Shown here: in pieces, positions 47,440 through 55,243 of the stretch
Layout of the letters: the number at the start of each line of letters is the position of its first letter
Position numbering within the stretch: the stretch's first letter is position 1
Source of the DNA: Bacteroidetes bacterium HGW-Bacteroidetes-4
GTDB taxonomy: Bacteria > Bacteroidota > Bacteroidia > Bacteroidales > SZUA-534
Assembly (NCBI GenBank): GCA_002840905.1
Contig: PHDD01000009.1
Coordinates: 1-64,000 of the forward strand
Length of the DNA stretch: 64,000 bases
Reading direction: 5' to 3'
Translations under genes and position numbers: made by a program
The notes under the pieces: generated by a model
The model's database searches: none
Seen by the model: only the letters and a program-made list of their open reading frames with translations
What the model was told of the DNA's origin: nothing

Positions 47440-48711
47440 ATGAAAAATTCAACGAAACAAATTTTATTTGCCTTTATAGCGCTATTTCTTTTAGGTGGCC
47501 CGTTGATGGCTCAAAATTCATTGCAATACTGGAGACCAAACAATCAGGACGGTTTAAATGTATTTGAAGATTCAAAAAGCGACACCGTTAAATTCGATGG
47601 TTTTAAAGTACGTGTTGGCGGCGATTTTGCGCTGCAATTCCAAGGTTTAGATCACAGCACAGCAAGCACCGATACCTTGTACGAACTGGTATCGAACTTA
47701 AACCTGCCCACAGCTAATTTAAATCTCGATGTTCAATTGGCCGACGGGTTACGGATGCATTTGCGAACCTATTTGTCATCACGTCATCACACCGAGGCAT
47801 ATGTTAAAGGAGGTTATATTCAAATGGATAATCTGAACTTTTTACACGATGGATTATTGGAAGGTTTGATGAATGTAACCAGCATTCGTATTGGTATGGA
47901 CGAATTTAATTACGGCGATGCCCATTATCGCAGAACCGATAATGCCCGCGCCATTTACAATCCTTTTGTAGGGAACTATATTATGGATGCTTTCTCAACC
48001 GAAGCCTTTGGTGAAGTTACGGTATTAACCAAGGGTTTTGTTGGTGTTATTGGTGTTACTAATGGTAAATTGAACCAGAATGTTACTGTAAATACCCGTT
48101 ACAATCACGATAACGCGCTTTCGTTTTACGGAAAATTAGGTTATGATAACCAGCTTAGTCACGATTTACGTTTGCGTTTAACTGGTTCATGGTACCTGAA
48201 CCAGGGGTTGTCAACCGGAACTTATTTGTACGGAGGCGATCGCAGTGGTGCGCGCTATTATTCAGTAATGGTGGTCGATGGCGAAGCCGATGCGTTTACC
48301 AGCGGTCGTTTTAATCCCGGATTTAAGCAAATTACAGCCATCCAGATAAACCCCTTCATTAAATTTAAAGGGCTCGAAGTTTTTGGTATTTATGAAATGG
48401 CCAAGGGTGGCGAAGCCGATGGCAACGGCAGCTTCACTCAACTGGCAGCCGAAGCCTTGTATCGTTTTGGAGGAAGTGAACAGTTTTATGTGGGAGGTCG
48501 CTATAATCAGGTAAGCGGTAAACAAACCGATGCAGCAGAAAGCCTTTCAATTAACCGTGTAAATGTTGGGGGCGGTTGGTTTTTAACAAAAAATATTGTT
48601 GCTAAAGCAGAATATGTTCAACAAAACTATTCGGGCGATGGCTATACCGGAACTACCTTTGAAGGAGGAAAATTTAACGGTGTCATGCTCGAAGCAGCAA
48701 TTAGCTTCTAA
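47440..48711 (+). CDS. Outer-membrane beta-barrel protein (porin-like), function unknown
   Basis: A 423-residue protein with a signal peptide (ending LMAQ at about residue 25) and a long series of alternating amphipathic strands (FKVRVGGDFALQFQG, LRMHLRTYLSSRHH, LRLRLTGSWYLNQ), ending in MLEAAISF with the C-terminal Phe typical of outer-membrane barrels. It resembles porins of the OprO/P-like kind in general layout but I cannot name a family. It sits 23 bases after the YceI-like gene and is followed by a large hairpin. Likely role: passive or selective channel; inference only. Confidence 0.7.
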   Translation: MKNSTKQILFAFIALFLLGGPLMAQNSLQYWRPNNQDGLNVFEDSKSDTVKFDGFKVRVGGDFALQFQGLDHSTASTDTLYELVSNLNLPTANLNLDVQLADGLRMHLRTYLSSRHHTEAYVKGGYIQMDNLNFLHDGLLEGLMNVTSIRIGMDEFNYGDAHYRRTDNARAIYNPFVGNYIMDAFSTEAFGEVTVLTKGFVGVIGVTNGKLNQNVTVNTRYNHDNALSFYGKLGYDNQLSHDLRLRLTGSWYLNQGLSTGTYLYGGDRSGARYYSVMVVDGEADAFTSGRFNPGFKQITAIQINPFIKFKGLEVFGIYEMAKGGEADGNGSFTQLAAEALYRFGGSEQFYVGGRYNQVSGKQTDAAESLSINRVNVGGGWFLTKNIVAKAEYVQQNYSGDGYTGTTFEGGKFNGVMLEAAISF

Positions 48712-48730
48712 CACCATAATAATATAAACT

Positions 48731-48792
48731 AAAGGCTGTTGGCGAAAACTAAGGTAAAACACACCTGTTAAGTTTTGCCAACAGCCTTTTTA
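48731..48792 (+). terminator. Long-stem intrinsic terminator after the porin-like gene
   Basis: Arms 48731-48750 and 48771-48790 pair over about 19 bp with a single bulged G, and the 3' arm ends in a T-run. It overlaps the region just before the second YceI-like gene. Confidence 0.8.
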
Positions 48793-48804
48793 AGTAAACA
48801 GGAT

Positions 48805-49440
48805 TTGAAGGCTTTTTGGAGATACATCTTGCTGATTTTTATAGTCTTTACAACGAGCAAAAGGCTTTGGGCGAATGATTTTGAGGGTGGCAGGGTTACG
48901 GTAGGTGTGCGCAGCAGCAGCTTTCTTATAATTAATGGTTTTACTAACGTCGGAAACTTCGATTGTTCATTCAATATGGGCATGTTCAATAACGGCTTCG
49001 AAGTGCTGGTTTCAGAGGATACAGATGGATGTTTAAATTTTGAGAATTTTGAACTGCTTTTGCCTGTTTCTTATTTCGATTGTGGTAACACGCAGATTAA
49101 TAATGATTTTCGCGATTTGCTTAAATACGAAGCATTTCCTCAGATATCGTGGAAGATACTTTGCCTCGATGTGACCTCTTTAGAAAACAACGAACCCAAT
49201 AAAGATATTTTGCCGGTAAACCTGCTCGTAAAAATTGCTGGTAAAGAACGAAATTGCTGGGCCAATGTGAAAGTAAGCAAAAACGGAAACCGCCTGTCGT
49301 TTTCAGGTGTACTTCCGGTTAACATCCGGGATTTTGATCTGGAGCCTCCGCAAAAATTCTTTGGTTTGGTCGAAGTGTATCCAACCATTCAAATAAATTT
49401 CTCGGTCGAAGTAATTATACACGCTGATTTCCAGCAATAA
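48805..49440 (+). CDS. Second YceI-like secreted protein
   Basis: A protein of about 211 residues if it starts at the TTG at 48805, which gives a signal peptide (KAFWRYILLIFIVF, cleavage near LWAN). No ATG is available, and the frame further upstream runs into the terminator stem, so the start is uncertain. The body has YceI-type organisation: FNNGFEVLVSEDTDGCLNFE, LLKYEAFPQISWKIL, and a late FSGVLPVNIRDFDLEPP. It differs strongly in sequence from the first YceI-like protein. Position downstream of the porin-like gene suggests a shared lipid-related or envelope role, but the terminator between them argues for separate or attenuated transcription. Confidence 0.6.
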   Translation: MKAFWRYILLIFIVFTTSKRLWANDFEGGRVTVGVRSSSFLIINGFTNVGNFDCSFNMGMFNNGFEVLVSEDTDGCLNFENFELLLPVSYFDCGNTQINNDFRDLLKYEAFPQISWKILCLDVTSLENNEPNKDILPVNLLVKIAGKERNCWANVKVSKNGNRLSFSGVLPVNIRDFDLEPPQKFFGLVEVYPTIQINFSVEVIIHADFQQ

Positions 49441-49463
49441 AAAAAGCCGCGTAAAACGGCTTT
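49439..49463 (-). terminator. Intrinsic terminator of the Bax-inhibitor-1-like gene
   Basis: AAAGCCG (49443-49449) pairs with CGGCTTT (49457-49463); the A-run 49439-49445 gives T on the minus strand. It may also serve the convergent YceI-like gene. Confidence 0.7.
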
Positions 49464-49484
49464 AATCAATATATTGCGATGAAC

Positions 49485-50243
49485 TTATTCCCTTCGGGCA
49501 AGTATCGACAAAAGCTTTAAAATCTCTAAATAGAGCCAGATTAAGGTTACCATAAGACCAAAAGCACCATACCACTCAAAGTATGCAGGCAATCCGGCTT
49601 CTGTTCCTTTTTCAATAAAATCGAAATCCAGAACCAGATTTAAGGCTGCTACTGCTACAATTACCAAGCTGATAATGATTCCAAAAGTACCTCCACCGTA
49701 CATAAAGTTCATGTTTAAACCAAACAGACCCAGCACAAAACTTACCAGGTAAGCAACGGCTATTCCTGCAGTTGCTGCAAACACGCCGGCACGGAATTTA
49801 TCGGTAACTTTTATTATTTGCGACTTGTAAGCAAAAAGCAGCGTAAAAAGTACGGCAAATGTTAACATTACAGCACGTAAAACCAGTCCGGGAAACATAG
49901 CTTCAAAATACGCTGAAATAGCTCCAAGAAAAAGTCCTTCGAAAACGGCATAGATGGGAGCAAAAATTCCGGCACGTTTTTTATTAAAAACGGTTATCAT
50001 GGCCAGAACAAAGCCGCCAATACCGCCTAACAGCATCCATCCCTGAACCGCCTTAGCTCCACCTTCCATACCACCAGCAGCAAAAAATTTACTCCAGGTG
50101 TAAGCAGCAGCTGCTACAGCCAGCAATAGCATAATTGCAATTTTATTGATGGTACCCTGAATGGTCATTACTCCGGCACCTTCTTTTTGAAAAGCAAACT
50201 CACGTATGAGTTTTTGGTTTAATGTTGGATTCGATGATTTCAT
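49485..50243 (-). CDS. Bax inhibitor-1/YccA family membrane protein
   Basis: A 252-residue inner-membrane protein with about seven hydrophobic helices. The ATG at 50243 (MKSSNPTLNQKL) is chosen over an in-frame start eight codons upstream. Family features are the first helix after FAFQKEGAGVMTIQGTINK, the segment ISAYFEAMFPGLVLRA, and the C-terminal LVLDFDFIEKGTEAGLPAYFEWYGAFGL, which matches the bacterial YetJ-like subgroup. Members are pH-sensitive calcium leak channels in the cases studied; whether this one is, is inference. It is a single-gene unit with its own terminator. Confidence 0.9.
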   Translation of the reverse strand: MKSSNPTLNQKLIREFAFQKEGAGVMTIQGTINKIAIMLLLAVAAAAYTWSKFFAAGGMEGGAKAVQGWMLLGGIGGFVLAMITVFNKKRAGIFAPIYAVFEGLFLGAISAYFEAMFPGLVLRAVMLTFAVLFTLLFAYKSQIIKVTDKFRAGVFAATAGIAVAYLVSFVLGLFGLNMNFMYGGGTFGIIISLVIVAVAALNLVLDFDFIEKGTEAGLPAYFEWYGAFGLMVTLIWLYLEILKLLSILARRE

Positions 50244-50403
50244 AGTTAGAAAAATTTTGCCAAACAATTCAAAAATCAGACCGAATCTAAATACAAATCA
50301 TTTATTTTCTTGTTTTGTGAAAATATTTTTTTTACGTTTTCCATCCACAATGGCAATACAAAATTAACAGAATGAAAACCAAACAATTACCAGCAGAATG
50401 TAA

Positions 50404-51081
50404 TCAAATGGCATTAAGCCAAAGAAATTCCTGACCCAGACGACGAACTGAATTATTTTCAGTATGCATCATTTTTTCTGCCAAATCTTTCATTTTTTGT
50501 TGGTAAGGGTCACTGGTTTGAAAAACCGTTTGCATAGCAAACAGAATTGCCTGGTTTAATTTAGGATTATCAGTTTCAGCCAAAGCCTGAATTTTTTTAA
50601 TTACCCAATTTACAATTGTATCTTTTTGAATATGGTTTTGCTTTATAGCCCAACTGGCAGTATAAAAAGCCAACGTAGAAGCTTCCAGGCTTTTTGACAG
50701 CCAGATGTCCAAAAATATAGCTAAGTTAGGAACATGCGATAGCATGTTTTTACTAAACTGTTCAATCAATTCCTGATTGTTAAGTTGAGAGGCAATTTCG
50801 AGAACCTGCCCATCGGTAAGTTTTTCCACTTCAAAAAGCATCGATGAAATAATTTTTGCTTCGCGGATATCTCTTTTCCAAAGTAGAAAAGCCAACTCGT
50901 TATCAGGTATATATTCGGAGCCTATCTGCCGCAAATGGGGTATCGATACGCCATAGTTTAAGCGGTAACTTAGACCCATTTTTTGTAAGAGTCTTGAAAC
51001 ATCACCGTTTTGCATGTGCGATACCTTATGCATTATCTTTTTGTAGTTTTCGAGAACCGCTGAGGGAATATTTGTTTTCAA
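50404..51081 (-). CDS. AlkD-like DNA alkylation repair (HEAT-repeat) protein
   Basis: A 225-residue all-helical protein with about six HEAT-like repeats (FLLWKRDIREAKIISSML, LEASTLAFYTASWAIKQN, DNPKLNQAILFAMQTVFQT). AlkD-family enzymes excise 3- and 7-alkylpurines by clamping DNA in a concave basic surface. The usual WxxS/W...R...D arrangement is only partly recognisable: LLWKRDIREAKIIS corresponds to the LW-x-x-x-x-x-E motif near the active site, so catalytic competence is uncertain. It is encoded alone, next to the tRNA-His/GIY-YIG region but in the same direction. Confidence 0.75.
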   Translation of the reverse strand: MKTNIPSAVLENYKKIMHKVSHMQNGDVSRLLQKMGLSYRLNYGVSIPHLRQIGSEYIPDNELAFLLWKRDIREAKIISSMLFEVEKLTDGQVLEIASQLNNQELIEQFSKNMLSHVPNLAIFLDIWLSKSLEASTLAFYTASWAIKQNHIQKDTIVNWVIKKIQALAETDNPKLNQAILFAMQTVFQTSDPYQQKMKDLAEKMMHTENNSVRRLGQEFLWLNAI

Positions 51082-51163
51082 AGTATTTTAAGTGTTCAGT
51101 GAAGTTCAAATATAACGGTTATTATATCACAAGCAAAGCTTTAAAATCAACAATAGCCATCTC

Positions 51164-51210
51164 ATCCAATAAAAAAAGCCCTGGGAAAACCCGGGGCTTT
51201 GGGTGGAAGA
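51164..51210. repeat. 47-bp direct repeat, distal copy (tRNA-His 3' end plus terminator)
   Basis: All 47 bases are identical to 51496-51542. On the minus strand the copy reads as the last bases of the tRNA-His acceptor arm (TCTTCCACCC) followed by the CCCCGGG-TTTT-CCCAGGG hairpin and T-run. It has no tRNA attached and lies beyond the GIY-YIG gene, so it is the far boundary of a 332-bp duplicated unit. Confidence 0.93.
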
Positions 51211-51230
51211 TCCCGATTCAGGAATCGGGA
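51211..51230. repeat. Palindrome at the distal edge of the GIY-YIG unit
   Basis: TCCCGATTC and GAATCGGGA form a 9-bp perfect inverted repeat with a 2-base centre, directly beside the distal tRNA-3'-end copy. The GIY-YIG stop codon lies inside it. Confidence 0.7.
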
Positions 51231-51490
51231 CGACCATTGGAGCCGCCATTTTTCAAGAGCCAATTCAGGGCAAATTCGCCATTTTTAAAATTTTTAAGTT
51301 TTTTTTCAAGCAGAACAGCTTGTGAACGAGTTTCACACTTAAAAAAAGCAGCAATGTTCCAGGGCCCCTTGTTTCGGGTATATTTGTTTTTACCGTCATT
51401 GTGTCTTTCAAGTCTATCGGACAGGTTATTAGTTTGGCCGATGTAAAAAGAGCCGGACTTTTCTGCGTAAAGAATGTAGGTATAAAACAT
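51218..51490 (-). CDS. GIY-YIG nuclease-domain protein
   Basis: A 90-residue single-domain protein. The GIY-YIG motifs are present as TYILY (residues 4-8) and FYIGQT (15-20), with the catalytic arginine region DRLERHN (Arg26/Arg29) and the metal-binding glutamate Glu62 in AVLLEKKLKNFK. Such UPF0213-like proteins are single-strand-nicking or homing-type nucleases by family, but most are uncharacterised. The gene starts only 5 bases after the tRNA-His terminator T-run and ends in a palindrome next to a second copy of the tRNA 3' end, so it is entirely enclosed by a 47-bp direct repeat. The last residues (NGGSNGRPDS) are encoded by that boundary sequence. Confidence 0.85.
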   Translation of the reverse strand: MFYTYILYAEKSGSFYIGQTNNLSDRLERHNDGKNKYTRNKGPWNIAAFFKCETRSQAVLLEKKLKNFKNGEFALNWLLKNGGSNGRPDS

Positions 51491-51495
51491 AGTTT

Positions 51496-51542
51496 ATCCA
51501 ATAAAAAAAGCCCTGGGAAAACCCGGGGCTTTGGGTGGAAGA
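51496..51542. repeat. 47-bp direct repeat, proximal copy at the intact tRNA-His
   Basis: Identical to 51164-51210. This copy is continuous with the intact tRNA-His gene: it holds the final bases of the acceptor arm and the intrinsic terminator (AAAGCCC...GGGCTTT arms at about 51507-51532), which on the minus strand ends in a run of seven T. Confidence 0.93.
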
Positions 51543-51608
51543 CCGGGCTCGAACCGGCGACCTCTGGAACCACAATCCAGCGCTCTAACCAACTGAACTA
51601 CATCCACC
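51534..51608 (-). tRNA. tRNA-His (anticodon GTG)
   Basis: On the minus strand the acceptor arm is GTGGATG with CTTCCAC (one T-T mismatch), with the extra 5' G(-1) opposite discriminator C that identifies histidine tRNA. The D arm is GTTC...GAGC, the anticodon stem-loop CTGGA-TTGTGGT-TCCAG carries GTG (51571-51573), and the T arm is GCCGG-TTCGAGC-CCGGT. CCA is not encoded. Confidence 0.95.
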
Positions 51609-51743
51609 ATTTTGAGTGCGCAAATATAATTAATTATAATTTATTTATGCAAAAGAACGATGAAAAATTATGGGATTTATTTTTCGTGATTTTCGAAATA
51701 AAACGCCATACCCGTATTAAGTATCAAAGAAAGTAAAAACTTA

Positions 51744-51751
51744 TATATTTG
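51744..51751 (+). promoter_or_regulatory. -7 promoter element for the YwqK-repeat gene (TATATTTG)
   Basis: TATATTTG fits the consensus. Because it overlaps the in-frame GTG at 51751, transcription should start after that codon, which rules out the longest reading and favours the ATG at 51772. Confidence 0.5.
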
Positions 51752-51771
51752 TGATTAAAATGAAATTTACC

Positions 51772-53484
51772 ATGCAGAAAAAACATACCATATTATTATC
51801 GGGCTTATTATTTTTGAGTGTATGGAGCTGGAGTCAGCAAACATTTCATAGAAACGGAACGCTTGCCAGCAAAGGAGCTTTAAACAGGGGAAAGGAACAG
51901 GGTTTATGGACTTATTACGATAGCCTTGGTGTAAAATTGCAGGAAACTGAATTTAATAATGGGATAGTTCAGGGTAAGTTGACCTATTTTTTTCGAAACG
52001 GGAATATTGAGAATCAAGGAACCTTTGATAACGGAATTCTAAACGGGTTTTATTTTGAAAACTATATAACCGGAAAATATAGGGTAACAGGGTATTATAA
52101 TCAGGGTCAAAAAGATAGTATCTGGACGTATTACACAGCACAGGGAAATAAAATAAGGCAGGAAAAATATAATGCCGATACGGTATTGCTTCTTAATTAT
52201 TGGGATAAAGACGGGAAACAACAGGTAGAAAACGGCTCGGGTATTTTTGTAAGCTATTATCAAAATGGTCAGATTGAAGAAACCGGGCCCTATACAAAAG
52301 GCCGCCCCAACGGATATTGGAAACGCTATTATATAAACGGACAAATGATATCGTCGGGTCATTACAAAGATGGAATTGAAACTGGGAAATGGCTCTCATA
52401 TTATCGTGATGGCAACTTGCTGAGTGAAATTAATTACGAAAACGGATACAACATCAGGTATTATCAGAATGGACAAAAGGAAATGGAAGGGATTCTTCGT
52501 AATGGAGAAAAAGACAGTATCTGGAATTATTGGTATCATGATGGAAAGCCCAAGTTGGAAGTGGGATACAAGCAGGGAATAAAATGGGGAAAACAAACCG
52601 ATTGGTATGCTTCGGGGCAGAAGGCCAGTGAAATATATTTTGAAAATGGTAAAAAGCAAGGTAAGGCCATTTGGTGGAACGAAAATTCCAAACCCGACAT
52701 GGAAGGCAATTTTATTGCCGATGCTCAGGAAGGTTTGTGGACCTATTACCGTACCGACGGGAATAAAGGCAATCAGGGACACTATAAAAACAATCAGATG
52801 CATGGTCAGTGGACTTATTGGTATGCCAACGGTGAAATCTGGAAACAGGGAAATTATAAAAATGGCTTACGCGATGGCCATTGGATAATTTATTACGAAA
52901 ACAAAAAGAAATTTCACGAAGGCGATTTTGTTGAAGGAAAGGAAGTAGGTTTTTGGCAGCGTTGGTATGAGAATGGAAAGCTGGAGCTGACCGGATACTT
53001 TGATGCCGGACAAATGGACAGTTTATGGCAAGCCTGGTTCGACGACGGAACCAAAAATTATCAGCTTACTTATCGGAAAAACCTGAAACATGGTACTGCG
53101 ACTTACTGGTACCGGAATGGAAATAAACGTCTAGAAGAGAACTATAAAGACGGATTGCTGCATGGCCCCTATGCCACCTGGCGATTCGATGGAACCAAAA
53201 TAATTGAAGGTTCCTATTTTGAGAATGAGAAAAACGGAACATGGCGTTATTATAATGAATACAATAAAATGCTACGCCTTGAAAATTATAAAAAAGGCAT
53301 TGAAGATGGATTGTGGCAAACCTGGTATAAAGAAGGGCCGCTTCAGAGTGAAATATCTTACAAAAAAGGCAAAAAACATGGCACAGTTAAGTATTTAAAA
53401 ATAAGAGGTGAGGTACTTTATGAGGGGGTTTATAAAAACGATGTAGAGGTTAAGGTAAAAACCGATAACCGTTTACCTCGTTAA
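51772..53484 (+). CDS. Secreted YwqK/MORN-like repeat protein
   Basis: A 570-residue exported protein (signal peptide MQKKHTILLSGLLFLSVWSWSQ in two parts; the ATG at 51760 is an alternative start). Almost the whole chain is about twenty-two copies of a roughly 23-residue beta-hairpin repeat with the pattern G-x-W-x-x-Y/W-Y-x-N/D-G followed by a Lys/Glu-rich turn and G-x-Y, as in MORN repeats and the Bacillus YwqK-type proteins (often labelled antitoxins). No toxin gene is adjacent, so the antitoxin label is not supported here. The repeats are likely to build an extended beta sheet on the cell envelope. It is followed by a strong bidirectional terminator. Confidence 0.8.
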   Translation: MQKKHTILLSGLLFLSVWSWSQQTFHRNGTLASKGALNRGKEQGLWTYYDSLGVKLQETEFNNGIVQGKLTYFFRNGNIENQGTFDNGILNGFYFENYITGKYRVTGYYNQGQKDSIWTYYTAQGNKIRQEKYNADTVLLLNYWDKDGKQQVENGSGIFVSYYQNGQIEETGPYTKGRPNGYWKRYYINGQMISSGHYKDGIETGKWLSYYRDGNLLSEINYENGYNIRYYQNGQKEMEGILRNGEKDSIWNYWYHDGKPKLEVGYKQGIKWGKQTDWYASGQKASEIYFENGKKQGKAIWWNENSKPDMEGNFIADAQEGLWTYYRTDGNKGNQGHYKNNQMHGQWTYWYANGEIWKQGNYKNGLRDGHWIIYYENKKKFHEGDFVEGKEVGFWQRWYENGKLELTGYFDAGQMDSLWQAWFDDGTKNYQLTYRKNLKHGTATYWYRNGNKRLEENYKDGLLHGPYATWRFDGTKIIEGSYFENEKNGTWRYYNEYNKMLRLENYKKGIEDGLWQTWYKEGPLQSEISYKKGKKHGTVKYLKIRGEVLYEGVYKNDVEVKVKTDNRLPR

Positions 53485-53502
53485 GCGGTATGGATGGAAA
53501 TA

Positions 53503-53530
53503 AAAAAAGCCGGAACAAACCGGCTTTTTT
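53503..53530. terminator. Bidirectional intrinsic terminator between the YwqK-repeat gene and fbaA
   Basis: AAAAAAGCCGG (53503-53513) pairs perfectly with CCGGCTTTTTT (53520-53530), loop of six, with A/T runs on both sides serving both convergent genes. Confidence 0.92.
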
Positions 53531-53549
53531 ATAGTAAAAAATAAGTACA

Positions 53550-54629
53550 TTAATTCCTGTTGATAGCATTCAAATCTTCAAATGCGGTTTTTAAGCGGGC
53601 AATCATGGTTTCTTCGCCAGCGCGTAACCAAACCCTTGGATCGTAGTATTTCTTGTTTGGTTTATCGTCACCTTCGGGGTTACCAATTTGTCCCTGAAGG
53701 TATCCTTCATTCTTTTTATAATAGTTCATTACACCTTCCCAGGTTGCCCATTGGGTATCGGTATCAATATTCATTTTAATTACCCCATAACCGATGGCTT
53801 CGCGAATTTCGGCCTGGCTTGAACCCGAACCTCCATGGAATACAAAGTTTACAGGTTTTTCACCGGTTTTATATTTTTCCTGAATGTATTTCTGCGAGTT
53901 GTCAAGAATTTTTGGTGTCAATACCACGTTACCGGGTTTATAAACACCGTGTACATTTCCAAACGATGCCGCAATGGTAAAGTTTGGCGAAATTTTATTC
54001 AGTTCTTCGTAAGCATAAGCTACGTCTTCAGGTTGGGTGTAAAGCTTGGCATTGTCAACATCAGAGTTGTCTACTCCATCTTCTTCACCACCGGTGATAC
54101 CTAACTCAATCTCGAGCGTCATTCCCATTTTGCTCATGCGTTTCAGGTAGGTTTTGCAAATCTCTATGTTTTCTTTCAGTGGTTCTTCTGAAAGGTCTAA
54201 CATGTGTGAACTAAACAACGATTTTCCGGTTTCGGCAAAATGTTTTTCACCGGCATCGAGCAAACCATCAATCCAGGGCAGTAATTTTTTTGCCGCGTGG
54301 TCGGTATGCAGGATTACAGGAACTCCATAAGCTTCGGACAACAGATGCACATGTTTGGCTCCCGCAATTGCACCCAGTATAGCGGCTTTTTGTCCTTCGA
54401 GTTTTAATCCTTTACCGGCATTAAATACGGCTCCGCCATTTGAGAATTGAATAATAATTGGCGAATTAACTACTTTGGCCGCCTCCATTACGGCGTTAAT
54501 TGAGTTGTTGCCAACTACATTAACTGCCGGTAGAGCAAAGCCGTTGGCTTTTGCAATGCGGAATACTTCTGACACATCGCTACCAGTAACAACTCCTGGT
54601 TTTACCTTGTCAAAAATTTTTTCACTCAT
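53550..54629 (-). CDS. fbaA: Class II fructose-bisphosphate aldolase
   Basis: A 359-residue zinc-dependent glycolytic/gluconeogenic aldolase that interconverts fructose 1,6-bisphosphate with dihydroxyacetone phosphate and glyceraldehyde 3-phosphate. The motif VILHTDHAAKK supplies catalytic Asp110 and zinc ligand His111; other family marks are LEIELGITGGEEDG, the phosphate/zinc loop NFVFHGGSGSS, and NIDTDTQWATWEG near the C-terminus. Its length and EEDG insertion place it in class IIA (Escherichia coli FbaA-like). It is a single-gene unit with a TATATTTG element upstream. Confidence 0.95.
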   Translation of the reverse strand: MSEKIFDKVKPGVVTGSDVSEVFRIAKANGFALPAVNVVGNNSINAVMEAAKVVNSPIIIQFSNGGAVFNAGKGLKLEGQKAAILGAIAGAKHVHLLSEAYGVPVILHTDHAAKKLLPWIDGLLDAGEKHFAETGKSLFSSHMLDLSEEPLKENIEICKTYLKRMSKMGMTLEIELGITGGEEDGVDNSDVDNAKLYTQPEDVAYAYEELNKISPNFTIAASFGNVHGVYKPGNVVLTPKILDNSQKYIQEKYKTGEKPVNFVFHGGSGSSQAEIREAIGYGVIKMNIDTDTQWATWEGVMNYYKKNEGYLQGQIGNPEGDDKPNKKYYDPRVWLRAGEETMIARLKTAFEDLNAINRN

Positions 54630-54676
54630 AATGTTGATTTATTAATTATAACTATTGTTTTATCTAAAATTCGAGG

Positions 54677-54684
54677 CAAATATA
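54677..54684 (-). promoter_or_regulatory. Putative -7 promoter element for fbaA (TATATTTG, minus strand)
   Basis: On the minus strand TATATTTG is about 50 bases before the fbaA ATG, and a TTTG lies 22 bases further upstream, slightly longer than the usual -33 spacing. Confidence 0.45.
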
Positions 54685-54710
54685 TTAATTTGAAAACAGT
54701 TTTTGGCAAA

Positions 54711-55238
54711 TTATTCAATACAAGTTAACGCTTCAATTAGCTTTGTTTGTTTTGATCCTTTTATTTCTTCCTCAACCCATCCCGAAACCAAATAGTATCG
54801 AAATTTTATCAGCGGACTGCTTTTTAAGGCCTGGTATTGATTGTCGGATAGTTTAAAAATAAGCAGTGCCAATCCGGTGTCAAAGGTATCCATTTTGGTT
54901 GAATCGCCTGGCATTGTTCTTGGAAAAAGAATGATTTCTTCGCCACTTTCGGTTACCAAAGCGATCTCTCTATCTTCCTGAATTACGTAGTTGCTGTATT
55001 TGTAGTATTGAAGCTTTAAGTACTTGTGTGGACCAATACATTGGGTTTTTATATAAACCGGTTGTCCATTAATCCGACAGAGTAATTCGGGGCGGGTTAT
55101 TTTAACCTGAAATTCGGTAATGGCATCTACCTCATTTTTTTCGTAGCTGCATTTTTGACTCATCAGTAGCGACGGAAATAGTATCAGCGCTACAAAAATC
55201 AGTTTTTGAATATTTTTTCTATATAATGTTGTAAACAT
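54711..55238 (-). CDS. Secreted protein of unknown function, paired with the cyclase-like gene
   Basis: A 175-residue exported protein with a signal peptide (basic YRKNIQK, hydrophobic core, cleavage near LLMSQ at about residue 28). The mature part is a compact mixed beta protein with three cysteines (CSYEKN, LLCRING, TQCIGPH) plus one near the end (ALTCIE), which may form disulfides. I recognise no family. It begins 5 bases after the stop of the PAS/cyclase-like gene on the same strand, so the two are almost certainly co-transcribed and may act in one pathway. Confidence 0.65.
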   Translation of the reverse strand: MFTTLYRKNIQKLIFVALILFPSLLMSQKCSYEKNEVDAITEFQVKITRPELLCRINGQPVYIKTQCIGPHKYLKLQYYKYSNYVIQEDREIALVTESGEEIILFPRTMPGDSTKMDTFDTGLALLIFKLSDNQYQALKSSPLIKFRYYLVSGWVEEEIKGSKQTKLIEALTCIE

Positions 55239-55243
55239 AAGGG

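Noticed and set aside
51265-51573. Minus-strand frame of 102 codons overlapping tRNA-His and the GIY-YIG gene
   Set aside because: It reads through the tRNA and terminator in the wrong frame; the GIY-YIG frame has all motifs instead.
51772-53484. YwqK-type antitoxin of a toxin-antitoxin system
   Set aside because: No toxin-like gene flanks it; neighbours are a tRNA and fbaA.
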